From positions 434,001-498,000 of the forward strand of contig WNNJ02000108.1 of the NCBI GenBank assembly GCA_012934845.2: DNA of 64,000 nucleotides. The letters run 5' to 3'. Positions 45,561-57,900 of this stretch are shown piece by piece; position 1 is the stretch's first letter; every line of letters begins with the position of its first letter. Below the pieces are notes generated by a model. It was not told the DNA's origin, did not search any database, and saw only the letters and a program-made list of their open reading frames with translations. Both the position numbers and the translations under genes were made by a program. The stretch is from Pomphorhynchus laevis (Eukaryota; Acanthocephala; Palaeacanthocephala; Echinorhynchida; Pomphorhynchidae).

Positions 45561-45952
45561 AAAATGACTTGACTGATTTAATAAATAATTAAAATGATTA
45601 AAATGATTATAATCGTTTTAATTATAATTAAAATAATTTTTTATCCGATTTAAAAACTAAAATAATCAAAATATATTTAAAAACCTATTATTACAATTTA
45701 TAGGAAAGCTTTTAAGACAGGCCGAATTAAGCGATTGATTTCAGCAAATAGGTTTCAAGCAGAATTATGGTATTGGTTTCTATATTTAAGATTACATAAA
45801 TTGAAGAAAATAATCAAAAGGGGAAATGCTTACATGTATTGTAAAACCAATGTATAGATTTGTTGAGTTTTTATAAATATTATTCATTTACATTTACCTG
45901 ATAAGCATAAAGCATTCAAGCTTCAAGTATAGTATGATCCTTAATGCCAATT

Positions 45953-45976
45953 CTGGGTATTGTAGGCAATACCCAG
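45953..45976. repeat. Short perfect hairpin in a CAATACCC-rich patch
   Basis: CTGGGTATTG-tagg-CAATACCCAG (stem positions 45953-45961 and 45968-45976). Related TGTAGGTA and AATACCCA blocks repeat to about 46.06 kb, inside a 64-codon minus frame that is not thought to be a gene. Confidence 0.5.
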
Positions 45977-46114
45977 AATAATATTGTAGGTAATTGTAAG
46001 TATTTAGGCAAATACCCAATTGCACTGTAGGTATTGTTGGCCATTTTGGGTAGGTCCTCGCATTGTTTGATGAAAATGTTTAGCTTATTTTGTACTTCTT
46101 TAACCGTCACAATT

Positions 46115-47390
46115 TATTGTTGTGAATATAAGGCTTAAAAACTTTAGATAAAATATTTCGAACATATCGCAATACAACTGAGAAGTTTGAGCTTGAATTA
46201 ATGCGTATTCCTATCGTAATTAAAATTTTAACTTTAAGCCAAAAAAGTAAATTAAACTTAAATGGTTAGAATAATTTGCAATGATGGCAAACACTGATAT
46301 AGTGTTTGTAACGTTATACCAAATTAAAGTACCAGACAGTTTCAGACTTTTTAAATTTAAAATTTAAAATTTTAAATCTAAATTTTTCTAGACATTTATT
46401 TCTTTGATATTTGGCCATATACTACATATTTCATTTGTCGGTGAATAAAATGGCATTGATAAAACATTGGAATTTTATGATTTATCATTTTTGTTAAAGC
46501 GAATTAGGTCTAATAGAAATTACAATATTTTTATATTATTTTACATAACACATAATAAATCATTTACATATATTTACCAAGTAATTCGTAGAAATAACGG
46601 ATAAATGCAAATATTTAGGAAGCAGATCGCATTTCATTAGAGATGCATACATCAGCTTTTAACGATTATTGTTTTATTGCATTAATTAATAAAGCATTAT
46701 CCGAAAATCACTTTTGAAATTACTAGTTACTTCAGGTGAATCAATGACTCATTAATATACTAGTTTTTAATTTACAACTAATAAATTACTTCAAATCATT
46801 TTCAAATGTCTTACTTTAAAGACTTTAAAATGTTTTCGTTTTGTAATTTTCAGAAAAGCGGCAAAGCAAATTGAAGTAGATTCATATATTTGATGACTCA
46901 TAATTAGGTGTAATGACTCATTAATTTGTACTACATTCTAAACTTTCGTTATTTATTTAAGATTTTTCTGGACATCAAATAAGTTGTAAATTGTATGTTT
47001 TTTAATTTGGTCGGCTTCATAAATTATCCTCGTGTGAATTCTTTAATCCTAGATGGAGCACTGTACACTACAATCAGCGTAGATGGACCTTATCAGCAGT
47101 GAGCCTACGCCTACCTTTCGTGTTTCGGTCCTTTAATGATCTGCTGAAATTTTCCTCTGCTGCCTTTCTGTAAAAACAAACGATACAGTTTGTAAGCAAC
47201 ACATTTCCACTTGTGCAAACTGTACGTTGTTTCCGTCTTTTGTAACAAAAAGACGGAGATAGCACTACAGTTGACGGAAACAACCGACAATATGTCTTCT
47301 AATTGTATGTTTGCTATAATAAATTGCTAATATAATATGTATAAATTTCCGTATCCTGCGGGAGACTCCAAATTTGGTAGAAACAAAACA
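46115..47390. other. No recognised feature
   Basis: AT-rich sequence. A 69-codon minus frame at 47.07-47.28 kb overlaps an inverted pair (CAAACTGTACGTTGTTTCCG region) but has no family match. Confidence 0.4.
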
Positions 47391-47740
47391 TCTCAATGAC
47401 CGAGTTTTCATGATTACTCACCAATAGGAGATACTCTTAACTGCTGGATGCAGAGGGAGATACGACCACCTAACGACATTATTATTGCAATGCACATAAG
47501 GTTGCATTGCAATACTAACTATTGACGAAATAATCAATTAAAATAAACTATTTCTAATGAATACTTCATATTTCATTATGATAGGAACCGAATTAAGTAA
47601 AAGTGAACAATTCTAATGACTGTTGTTTTGTCGTTATTAAAACTTATCAGTAGTGGATACTCCCCACTACTGGCTGCAAAAAATACGCATTGAAGGCTAC
47701 ATAATGACATTATTATGGTAATGCATTGAGGTCTGCGATA
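47391..47740 (-). repeat. Two copies of the hammerhead-like repeat family
   Basis: Minus-strand copy 1 (about 47,473-47,395): GGTC, TGCATCCAGCAGTTAAGA, TTGGTGAG, ATGAAAAC, CGGTCATTGAG. Copy 2 (about 47,710-47,600): GCAGCCAGTAGTGG, CCACTACTGATAAG, AATAACGACAAAACAACAG, TCATTAGAATTG. Comparing them with 32.6 and 49.2 kb gives an ancestral order GGUC - CCAGUAGUGG...CUACUGAUGAG - stem - GACGAAAC. Each copy has different decay in the core. Confidence 0.5.
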
Positions 47741-47824
47741 ATGGAATTCACGCACTAGGATTCCTTAAACAACTGTGTCTAAAAAAGATTAATTTTAACG
47801 TGGCAAATGAGTGGCGGCCAACGT

Positions 47825-49075
47825 TTACATGACCACAAAGAAACAAAACTCTAAGTCAGGTGTCGAGAAGGTGGGAATGGAGGAGGTATTTGAATGTGAT
47901 AAAGGAGGGGGCGAGGCGGACGTCGAGAGGGAGCTGATTCCAGGCGAGGGGGCGGCGACAAGGAAGGATCGAAGACCGTAGTTGTTAGAAAAATTGGAAA
48001 CGTGGAGTAAGAGGGTATGGTGAGAACGCAGCGATAGCGAGGTGGGGCGAGTGTCGTCTAAGAAAGGAAGGTTGATGAACGATGGGGAACCGACATCGAT
48101 GATACGAAAAGTAACGAGAAGGCGGAGTTTGATGCGGATGTGGATGGTGGGCCAGGAGAGTTGGGCAAAATATGTGGATGTGTGATTGAAGCGACGGAGA
48201 CGGATGAGCACTCGAACAGCGGGGTTGATGATGCGTTGTAGGGGTAGGATGATGAATTTTGGAGTATTGGCGAAAAGGCTGAGGCAGTAATCGATTTTAG
48301 GGAAGAGAAACGATGAAAGAAGATACATACAAGAACGGAAATCGAGTAGGGGGCAGATACGGCGGATGTCTCGGAGAATTAAGTTTGACGATCGGACTTT
48401 ATTACGGATGAAGGGTTTAAGAGAAAAGTGGTCATCGAAATGAAATCCTAAGAAAGTGAGATTGTGGACTATAGGGATGACTGATGATGCAATTGATACA
48501 AAGCGAAGATATATGTTAGGTTGACGAGGGAGAATTCACATTATTTTTTGTCGGGGTTTAGAACGAGATGGAGATTGGAGAGACGTTTGCAGATAGAAGA
48601 AATACAGTTGGAGGCAGAAATGCCAATATCGTGTATGTGATGGGCGGGTGCATGAACATAGATGAGGATGTCATCGGCGTATTGCATGAAATTAAATGAG
48701 CATGATTTGATAAACGGAGATAGATCGCCAAGCAGAATAGAGAAAAGCAGGGGACCTAGTACTGAACCTTGTGTAACCCTGCAGATCATAGGGATGTGAG
48801 GAGAGGATGATGAATTAGAATAGACGCGAAAATAACGGTCGGATAGATATGAGGCAAACCATGCTACGGAAGAGAAAGAAAAGAATTAATCATAACGAAG
48901 GCGAGAAAGGAGAACGGAGTGGTCGATAATGTCGAAGGCGGAGGAGAGGTCGAGGGAGATGATAACACTATATAGAGATTTGTCACGAGAAATGAGTAAG
49001 TCGTTGTAAACTTTCTTGCAGGCGATCTATGTGGATTGACTAGAGCGGAAAACTGATTGGACACTATCACGCTAC
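47825..49075 (-). pseudogene. LINE reverse transcriptase, thumb to palm, GC-rich relic
   Basis: Reading down the minus strand: VIISLDLSSAFDIIDHSVLL (LDLSxAFDxIDH block), a frameshift, GSVLGPLLFSILLGDL, QYADDILIYVH with YADD at about 48682-48671, NLHLVLNPDKK, then after frameshifts the C-terminal half: PKIDYCLSLFANTPKF, LQRIINPAVRVLIRLRRFNH and RIKLRLLVTFRIID. This is a CR1/L2/Rex-type non-LTR element, same family as 1178-1860. Several stops and shifts break it. The endonuclease domain is missing. It is far richer in G+C than the DNA around it. Confidence 0.85.
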
Positions 49076-49129
49076 CATTGACAAAAAAATATTAAATATT
49101 TTTAATTATTTATCATCGCGATTAATATA

Positions 49130-49260
49130 AGATGAGGCTAAAGCAAACAATCCTAATGACTAATTATTTTGTCATAATTATCATTAATCAGTAAGTAATA
49201 ATCCCCACTACTGGTTGCATATGAAGAACCCTAGATGACCAACCTTTGACACTATTACTT
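49130..49260 (-). repeat. Copy of the hammerhead-like repeat family
   Basis: On the minus strand: GGTTGGTC, GCAACCAGTAGTGGGGATTA, TTACTGATTAATGATAATTA, TGACAAAAT, AGTCATTAGGATTG. The core CUGAUUAA and GACAAAAU are one or two changes from CUGAUGA and GACGAAAC, with a symmetrical stem II (AUAAUUAU). It sits directly upstream of the GC-rich LINE. Confidence 0.5.
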
Positions 49261-49648
49261 AAACATGAAATTGCTATAAAAGATTCAATATTTCGATGCC
49301 CATTAATATCATTGTCTAGAAATCCAAAATTTACAAAACGTTAAATCCTAAACAACTAATTTCAAAATGTTTAGGTTCCATTGTCTTTATTGCAAATGTT
49401 ACTCTTTTAACATGTCGTTTAGTTACGATTGAGATTATGTCCACATCAGCGAATTCAAACACATGGTCAGTGTTATGTGCATACTCCAAAACAGCTTATT
49501 TTATCAAAGAGAAGTGAACATTAATTTATGTCCTAGTATTCTCGTTTTTAGCATCCTATTTAACCAATATGGGCACTTTGATGTTCATTACATGTTGAAT
49601 AAATGACAAAGTTATTAGTATTTGCTATTTTAAACTGGAAAGGTTTAA

Positions 49649-49861
49649 ATGAGGATGTCAGAGCAGAAAGCCGAAACAGGAAAACGTCATCTTGTGAGAA
49701 TTGTTGACTTTTTTGTAAAAACACAAATTTCTCAACTTGCGCGAATCCTGCGAGAATCGATATGCGAAATTTTTAGAAGCATATTAATGATTCCGAAAAT
49801 GCACATGTATTTTTTATACATAAATTTTATTTTCCCAGTAAACAGTAGCAAAACGTTCTAA
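49649..49861 (+). other. Open frame of unknown status
   Basis: Seventy codons, Lys/Arg-rich at the start (MRMSEQKAETGKRH) and hydrophobic near the end. I recognise no family and see no flanking exon. A chance frame is likely. Confidence 0.15.
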
Positions 49862-50273
49862 TAGCAATCTATAAAACGCGAGTTTACTTCCTAATGCACA
49901 TGTTTCACACTTATTCAGTGATTTTAGAAAAGCTTTAGCTGTTTAAACCGTTATAATGTTGGCTTCGTTCTTTAAAGTTCTTTATCCTTCGATTTTTTTA
50001 TCTGACAAATGTTTTCAACAATAGGATTTTTCATAATTACTTTCAATTGTCTATGAACGACTAATTAATATAAAAATTCCTAGTTTTGAATTACGTATGT
50101 TTTAAGGACTTAAGGCCTCGATCTTATAACAAGGCAGTTATATTTGGAAACGTCCTATCTTTATCAAAACACAAGCTATTTTATTCTATAATAACAAGAC
50201 TAAATATCATAAAAATAGAAAATAGCTCAAATAAATTGAATTTGAATGAGGAATGCGACGGTGTGATAACATT

Positions 50274-50500
50274 TAAATTTGAAGAAAGCTGGCAAAAACC
50301 ATCGCAAAATTTATTTAATTGAATTTTTCGATGCCTAGATGGGATCATCTTCATATATTGTAATTAGCTTGAACAATTATAATAGAAAATTTATAATTGT
50401 TCAAGCTAATTACAATTGCTGAAGATGATGCCAGTAAGGCATCGAAATATTCAATTAAATAAATTTTGCGATGGTTTTTGTGCCAGCTTTCTTCAAATTT
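50274..50500. repeat. Foldback element with 108-bp arms
   Basis: Left arm begins AAATTTGAAGAAAGCTGGCA and ends TTGAACAATTATAA; the right arm is the inverted copy, ending TGCCAGCTTTCTTCAAATTT. Only about 8 bases separate them, so the transcript or single strand would form one long hairpin. The 78-codon frame at 50.09-50.32 kb runs into the left arm. Confidence 0.85.
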
Positions 50501-50985
50501 AAAGAAAAAAAGTCTCACTTCTATAAAATTTTAAGTGCTGCCTAAAGAAATTGCACGTGAATCCAGCTACTACAGCTTCAAGCAAATGTTTCGGTATTTG
50601 CTATTAAATACTGGTGTGGACGTTTCAAATTATTTTAGTTATTAAACTTTTTATATGAAGACTTAAAATTGCCATTTGCGGCTAATAACTTGTGTGAAAA
50701 ATAATAATTAAATGGGTGAAAAAATAACAAATAATCTCATCCATTACGTCATAACATGAGTAAAGTGGATTAAATCAGGACTCAAAAGTAAAACGCATAC
50801 AATTTGTATACGCTTTAAAGCAGCTTTCATAATGTGGCAAGAATACTTTTCCATTACTGAGGCGCATACACTTGCTAATGTGTATCTTACACCTTAACGT
50901 TTTTTACAATTATGAATAAATCAACATCCTATATTAACGAATATAAAAAAGATAACTGGGCTTCAGCATTTCAGTGAAACGGGCT

Positions 50986-51250
50986 GCTGATTATTTGAAT
51001 GTATTTAGGTGTCATGAAGAATGCAAGATGGACCTTGAAATGAGTCCAAAGTATGTTACTAAAAATAAAATCTAAGGGCGCATCTGGAAAGAATGGATCA
51101 TTTCGTGGGTTAGTATTTTCATGGAACAATCTCCGGAACGAAAGCAAAGGTATTTTAAGCTCCTTTTGTATCAACTTCGTAACAATGTGCATTACGATTT
51201 GGTCCCTAGGTGTGCGGCAAACTCTGATTGGATCGTAAGGTGTAGCGCTG
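50986..51250 (+). pseudogene. Unassigned coding-like fragment
   Basis: One + frame reads NVFRCHEECKMDLEMSPKYV, a stop, then SIFMEQSPERKQRYFKLLLY and QLRNNVHYDLVPRCAANSDW. The composition, with Cys/His and charged residues, looks like decayed protein sequence rather than AT-rich noise. The family is not recognised; a mobile-element ORF is most likely. The preceding ATTAACGAATATAAAAAAG recurs at about 52.34 kb. Confidence 0.3.
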
Positions 51251-51635
51251 GTATCAGCTGATGGAGTTAGATACCCGCATAAATGAAGAATGATAAATAT
51301 TATGCATTACAGAAGATGACTTAAAATGTATTGAGTATTATGTTAAGCTTGTTTTCTCAATTTTTGAAACTAACTTTTAAGAAAACATTTATTTATACAG
51401 CAAATTTGGTTTAAAGTGAGCAGACAGTAATATTTTATTTAATGCATCACCCCTCTACAACTTAATTCAACCTTGAGTACTACTGCTTTTATCAACTAAG
51501 AATACAGAGTGGTGATATATATTCATTAATGTGCTCAAATGCATGATATAACGAGGGAGATAAATGCTCTGTTTAGTTGAACTTATTTAAATCAATTAAA
51601 TGCCAATGTCTATAAGGTTTATAACCAATGTTATT

Positions 51636-51888
51636 CTTTAAATAGTTGATAGTGATCCATTATTGATAAAAAATTATTGGAGGTGGATCAAAGAAAAGAG
51701 GAAATTTTTTATTGATATTTCGCTAACTACTGTTAGCATCTTCACAATTTTCTAAAGATGTAACTAATTTTCTGAAGATGCTAACAGAGATTATCGAAAT
51801 ATCAAAACATTTCCCCTTTTTTGATCTCGCTCCAATAAATTTTTATCAATAATGGATTATTATCAAATATTCTCAATATATATTATTA
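51636..51888. mobile_element. Foldback element, copy 2
   Basis: Same family as 21775-22018: TTTAAATAGTTGATAGTGAT at the left, TAATGGATTATTATCAAATA at the right, with TGATATTTCGCTAA / TTATCGAAATATCAAAA in the arms and TGCTAACAG near the centre. Confidence 0.8.
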
Positions 51889-51919
51889 TGTATACAAGGC
51901 TTTAACCGAAAAAGGCCGT

Positions 51920-52185
51920 TTTTTACAGAAAATTAAATCCATCTATTTAGATAATTTATAAATTACTAAATTTTGCAATTTTCTAAAATTACTGGAGATG
52001 CTAACATTCGCTAAGCTCTGTTAGCATCTTCAGAAAATTATATTTACATAAAATTAAAGCCATTTATTTAGATAATTTATAAATTGCTAAATTTTGTAAT
52101 TTTCTGGAGATGCTAACAGAGTTAAGCGAAATATCAAAAATAATTTCTTTCCTTTGATCCATCTTTAATAATTCTTCACTAATGT
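51920..52185. mobile_element. Foldback element, rearranged copy 3
   Basis: A half copy with an internal direct duplication of about 127 bp (ATTTAGATAATTTATAAATT twice). Contains an inverted pair around GCTAACATTCGCTAAGC, then AGCGAAATATCAAAAATAAT and the arm end CTTTGATCCA. Confidence 0.7.
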
Positions 52186-52734
52186 TATTAATTAATGTTG
52201 ATAATAAATTATTAATTAATATTAATAACATAATTACACAACATACATTCAGTATATGTCTTCAATGCATAATTGTGCAAAATATCAAAATGAAATCAAA
52301 GTACGTAACAAATTCCGATAAGATCGATCAACAACTTCCTATATTAACGAATATAAAAAAGATAACAGGGATTCCGATTAGATGCTTGGACTGCCACTAA
52401 ATATCTTTTTAGGATAATTTTTAAAGTAGAATTTAAAGTATTCACAAAAAATTAAAGGATAAGTTGAAAGATTAGAAAACGTTCCTCATTTAGACAATAG
52501 TTTAAATGAACACGTCCTAGGTTAATTCTAGTAATAGTAAACATATTACGTTAAGGTATTTAATAAAGGTAATAATAATTTAAGGTATATTTATAAATAA
52601 TAATCACGATTACTAATAAATAATCGTGATTTTTGAGAAGTCGACAAAAAAGAATGATTTGTAATGTTCAGATACCTAATATGATCGATAATGCAGTAAA
52701 TTCAATGGTATAGTATCTACCAATAAATTAAACG

Positions 52735-53135
52735 CAAGTTTCACGATGTGGTCCGACGCCACTGGAATAATAGTCAAAATAGACAAATTAAGTTAAAAAT
52801 AAATTATAAAATTTGGAATAATTCAAACTGCATCTAGAAATCGATATCGGTATCGTATCTATCAATAAATTGAACGTAAATTTTACGATTATATAAATGT
52901 GGTCCGACGCTACTGGAATAATAGTCAAAATATATAGATTAAGTTAAAAATAAATTATGAAATTTGGAATAATTCAAACTGCATCTAGAAATCGATATCA
53001 GTATCGTATCTATCAATAAATTGAACGTAAATTTTACGATTATATAGATGTGGTCCGACGCTACTGGAATAATAGTCAAAATAGACAAATTAAGTTAAAA
53101 ATAAATTATAAAATTTGGAATAATTCAAACTGCTT
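52735..53135. repeat. Tandem repeat, period about 152 bp, three copies
   Basis: GATGTGGTCCGACG(C/T) starts near 52745, 52897 and 53048, each followed by CACTGGAATAATAGTCAAAA or the one-base variant. Copies differ by a few bases. Confidence 0.85.
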
Positions 53136-53637
53136 TCAAACTGATTACTTACACAAACTACGGTTTGCAAAATCTTTCAGTTAGAATAATAAAGTGTAAG
53201 TGCAGAAATATTAGCTTAGCATTTTACTTGTTTCTTACGTCATAAATATAAATATAGAAAGCAACTTTTAGTGTATTCAATTGCTTGCAAAATATTCTAA
53301 AAAATATCGACTCGTTTGTGCGTTCGAATGTATTGTAATTATATATAATGTGCGTTCGAATGTATTGTAATTATATATGATGTTTAACACGCAATTTTAT
53401 CAGAAATAAAACCAAAATTAAATTGCAACGTCTAAATAAATTACAGATAAACGTAAAATGCATAAAATGTTGAATCATTTATCTGGTAATTATCTATAAT
53501 TATAGATTCAATTCGCTTTAAAATGCAATCGATATAGCAATATAGAATTTTAGAGCAATAAAATACTGTTCTATTTTTATTTTTCGCTATCTGTTGCTAG
53601 CATAATCAAAAACAGATACAAATTGTGCTTGTTTCTG

Positions 53638-53712
53638 TTTCTGAAAGCTATATTTCTGAAAGCTATATTTCTGAAAGCTATATTTCTCTAGCTGCTAGCA
53701 GCAGCTAGATAC
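53638..53712. repeat. 18-bp tandem repeat followed by an inverted CAGCTAG patch
   Basis: CTGAAAGCTATATTT occurs three times in a row, then CTAGCTGCTAGCAGCAGCTAG, an almost perfect palindrome. Confidence 0.75.
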
Positions 53713-54117
53713 ATATTTTGTTGTTGGTCTTGCTCAAAAATTCAAAATTAAAAAATGAATAAATCTTTTTGTGAAGATTCATACATTCATTTCTATGAAA
53801 TATTTATGGACAATGACCCGAATATCTTTTATTCGGTTTATAAAAGAGTGATTATCATCTATAGTATTAAGATATTGCATTTGTAAATGTATATTACAAA
53901 ATATGTAGCATCATTTAAGTGATCAGGTATTTTCTTACTTAGTTACATGACAAAACGATAAGTTGCCTTTAAAGAGTTCAGTTATTTAATCTAACGGAAA
54001 GTAACAAAATGGCAATTATCACGTATCCCCAAGATACCGCAATTTAATCCGTAGAGACAATTCTCAAGATTGATAACTGATCCTTAGATTTGGAATTTTT
54101 GAGCAGGGGCAACAAAC

Positions 54118-54802
54118 AAAAATTTATTTCTACGTTTCTCTAGCCTCTGCTTACATCATTAGAAAAAATGTAAAAATTGTACAATTTGAGCTAATTGTAC
54201 AACAGACAATTCTAGAATTTCAAATTAGATTTAATTTACTGCTTGCGATAACACTTTGAATGGTGTACATTTTACGAATATTCATAAAGAATTAATAAAT
54301 ATTATTTATATTTTATTATAAATAAAATATAAATATATATAAATATATATTTATATATATATTTATTTATATATTTATATGTATAAATATTAATATAAAG
54401 AATTAAAAAATTATCTTTATATTCTATAAAAATACATTGTTCACTTGAAAGCTACTACTTAGTATATAATTATATCATAAAAAAATTAAAAAATTTATTA
54501 TATTAATATAGTATATCAAGATATTTAATAAATTACATTTTAAATGCAAACAGTTGCAGAATAGCAAGTTCTTAATCAAAAATATGAACATTAGAATAAT
54601 AAAAACATACTGCAACATCGTTGACATCTTGTCTATTTTGTACTTCATCAACTACATTTAGAACACAGACTGGTGATTTATAATTGTCGATATCGTCTTT
54701 TAATAAGAAATTAGGTTCTTTCTAAATTAAAATACCGCATAAAGAATAATCTACTACTACTTTACCGTAAGAGCGGGAATTACTAGAAGATCCTTTAAAA
54801 AT
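54118..54802 (-). pseudogene. Duplicated segment of the HIP1-family gene (intron 11, exon 11, part of exon 10)
   Basis: About 98% identical by eye to 34264-34945, same orientation, ending within exon 10 at CCTTTAAAAA. It carries the whole of exon 11 in an open frame: the T run at 54657-54659 has three bases where the gene has four. It has no other exons, so it cannot make the protein alone. It could be a dead duplicate, or a template for gene conversion. Confidence 0.88.
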
Positions 54803-56555
54803 TGTATAATATTAATATATTGGTCAATATATTAATATTGGTCAATTGTGTATTGCTCAAAAATTCCAAATAAAAATGGATATTTTATTTGTATATTTTG
54901 TGGAACGACAAATATTAATATTAATTAATATTAATTAATTATATTAATTACATAGTAATTTATATTAAGTTGGTCGCAATTCTATTAATGTTTGAAAAAA
55001 TTTTCAATACAAAATCCCAAATTGAATAACACAACGCAAAATAGTTATTGAAACTGTTAATGCATTTTCAATCGATACTTACTTAATCAGTGCTATAATT
55101 AGGCATATGCGAATACTTACTACTACATAACGCAACAATTAAGTCAGCTGACTTTATCTTAAAACAAAATATCTAGATGAAAAGTGTATGCACTACCTTT
55201 TACCAAAGATATTAAAGATAAATAAAGACACAAATTAAACATGTTTATTGAGTTTTTTAATGTTCACAATATATTGTGAGCATGTTATTCGAGCATTTGA
55301 ATATCAACGGTAAGCAAAAATTTAATGATTAAATTTATTTATTTATCGGGGATAAATTATAATTTTTATATTTGTGGTTTTGTCTATATAGCAGTAATGT
55401 ATGCTTGATAGCATTCCTTGATCAGCTCATGAGTTACATGAATGCTTGAATTTAATCTCGGTAATTTCAAATATTTTAAATATTTTAAGTTTAATATTTT
55501 TTCATTAATAATTAAATAAAATACTTAACATATGCTGCATATTATCAACACTATTTGCCGATTAACCTTTAAAGCAACGTTTAGATAAATTTTAAATATA
55601 AAATAATTGATTAATAGTAAACTGATTCAGGAAATTGCGTCTTCAAAATCTTGTATTTTGATATAATATATAATATTTCGTATATAATATATAATATAAT
55701 ATATTATTTATATTATATATAATATTAAAATTATATATAATCCAGTATTTTATAATATCTAATATTCTTTTACGATAAATACACAGGCAATAAATATTTT
55801 GCGAATAAAAGCTTTAAAATTGTAATTTGATGTATTTCTATATAATTTATCTCCAGATGATTTATGAGTATCTAAAAAATACATAATCACAAAATGTTTC
55901 TTTCCTTTTTTGTCAATATGTAATGCCATACCAGCAAATAAAGTTGGAAATATTAAATTTTGATAATTCGACAGAGCGTTGATTTGATTTTCAAAAATTT
56001 TAATCAGTTTATTGTTAATTCAATAGCATATTTATTATTTACTGTAAGGTAATAATATTTAGTTATCTAAATTAAGCTTTGAATTATGCCATCTGAATTA
56101 AGCAATTTCGAACTTATTAGTTTATAGCTTAATTTAAATAACAACGAACTTTGAATAAACAATAAACTGATTATAATTTCTGAAAATGATATCAACATTT
56201 AGAAATATCAAAATAAAATATTGCAAATTCTATTGATCGTAATGATCATTAATATTAACAAAATTTATACAACTCAGCTGGTCGCCGGTTTCCTGGTTTT
56301 CCTTCATTCAAAATATAATTTAGGAGGCTAAATCTTATAATTTTTAGATTGATATAAAAATCAAATATGAAGATATAATTTGATACGACATACGAATTTA
56401 CAAATTATTTAAAATATTAAAGAATTGCTTTAAAAATTAAATATTTACATTTGCATGCCAATTCTTATTAAATAATGATATATTTATGTGGTTTAATATT
56501 TCAACTTGCAAAAATGGTATTTATAAACTAGAATAAAGATTTAGGGACCTTTTGA
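54803..56555. other. AT-rich DNA without recognised features
   Basis: No coding family or RNA gene was seen. Contains simple TATAA tracts near 55.66-55.75 kb. Confidence 0.45.
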
Positions 56556-56559
56556 AGAA

Positions 56560-57900
56560 TCAAGATTATCAAACGGAATTACATACATGCTAATGATGTA
56601 TTTCCTCTTATGTAATTTGATTATCTATAAAAATGTCTTAATATAACACAAAGTTTATTATTTACTATCCATTCATAGCTCATTTCCATTTATATTCAAT
56701 ATAAATTTTACATTAATGTCCATACTATCCAAATATATAAAAATTTCATGAATCTTAATAAATCTTAATAAATCTTAAAAATATATTAATCTTTCAATAA
56801 AATGTTTAAATAGATATTTTATAATACCTTGATTTATATGCATTTAATAATTTTTTATTTTACTTTTATAGTACTTAGTTTAAAATATGTATTAATGTTA
56901 ATATTTAAATGATATTCAAGTCCAATATCATTACATATTATATCAATACATAATATTAAGAAGATCAAATTAAGAAAATGGTAATTTGTAAAATTTCATT
57001 ATTTAATATATTACATTAAATATTATATTTAATTTCAAATTAATTGCATAAAATGATACAAAAATATTTTTCTTGTAAATTTAAATGCCATATTCAAGAT
57101 ATATTATGCCCCTATTCCTCGACCCAACACAGCAGCGAGGCCAAGTACATGCTAATGACGTATTTCCTCCGATGAATTTTGATTATCTAGTATCTTATTC
57201 TAATACAAAGTATATTATTTATTATCCATTCTTAAAATTTTCGGCTTAAGAGTGTAAATTTATTTTTAATATTATATTGCTGATTTATATTTTACTATTT
57301 TCTTTTTCATTGTATATTTATAGTAATCTAGTTTCATATATATTAAATTATTTAAATGATTTATCATGTATTATCTAATTAGTTTTTTTATGATTTTATT
57401 AAGAAACGGGAAAAGGTCCCTCAACGAGGGAACTTTTCCTACTGATATCATTTTGTAGGAACTTTTCCCACAGATCCAAATTTTTCTTATCTAGTACCTT
57501 ATTTTAATACAAAGTATTTTATTTATTATTCATCCATAAAAAATTTTCGCTGAAGAGTTTTAATTTATTTTTAATAATACTTTGTTGATTTATATATTTT
57601 ATTATTTTCAATTTTATTTTATTTTTATAGTAACCTATACTTTATATTGTAATGATTTTAAAATATGTATCTATTACATTATATAAATGAATTTGAAGAA
57701 AGTAAATATCATTAAATATTATGATATCATGTTGACCTCAATCATAAAAATTGACTTTTATTTAAATTTCAATTTTTTGTTTTTATTTAATATAAGTCAT
57801 ATAAAATTTCATAATAATTATTTATTATTTATAATTATTTATTTTTATTTTTTTAATTTTATAATTATATTATATACATAGACTGGGTTAGCTGATTTAA
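56560..57900 (-). mobile_element. Tandem of element tails in minus orientation
   Basis: Reverse copies of the tail family begin near 56.57, 57.10 and 57.48 kb. They include GAGGAAATAC(G/A)TCATTAGCATGT, CCTCGCTGCTGTGTTGGGTC and the frame end TTATTTATTATCCATTC. As in the 3.5-5.4 kb array they lie head to tail. A hairpin GGTCCCTCAACGAGGGA-type patch is at about 57.41-57.43 kb. Confidence 0.65.

Noticed and set aside
52735-53135. CRISPR array
   Set aside because: Contiguous 152-bp tandem units without short repeats and variable spacers, in a eukaryotic context.
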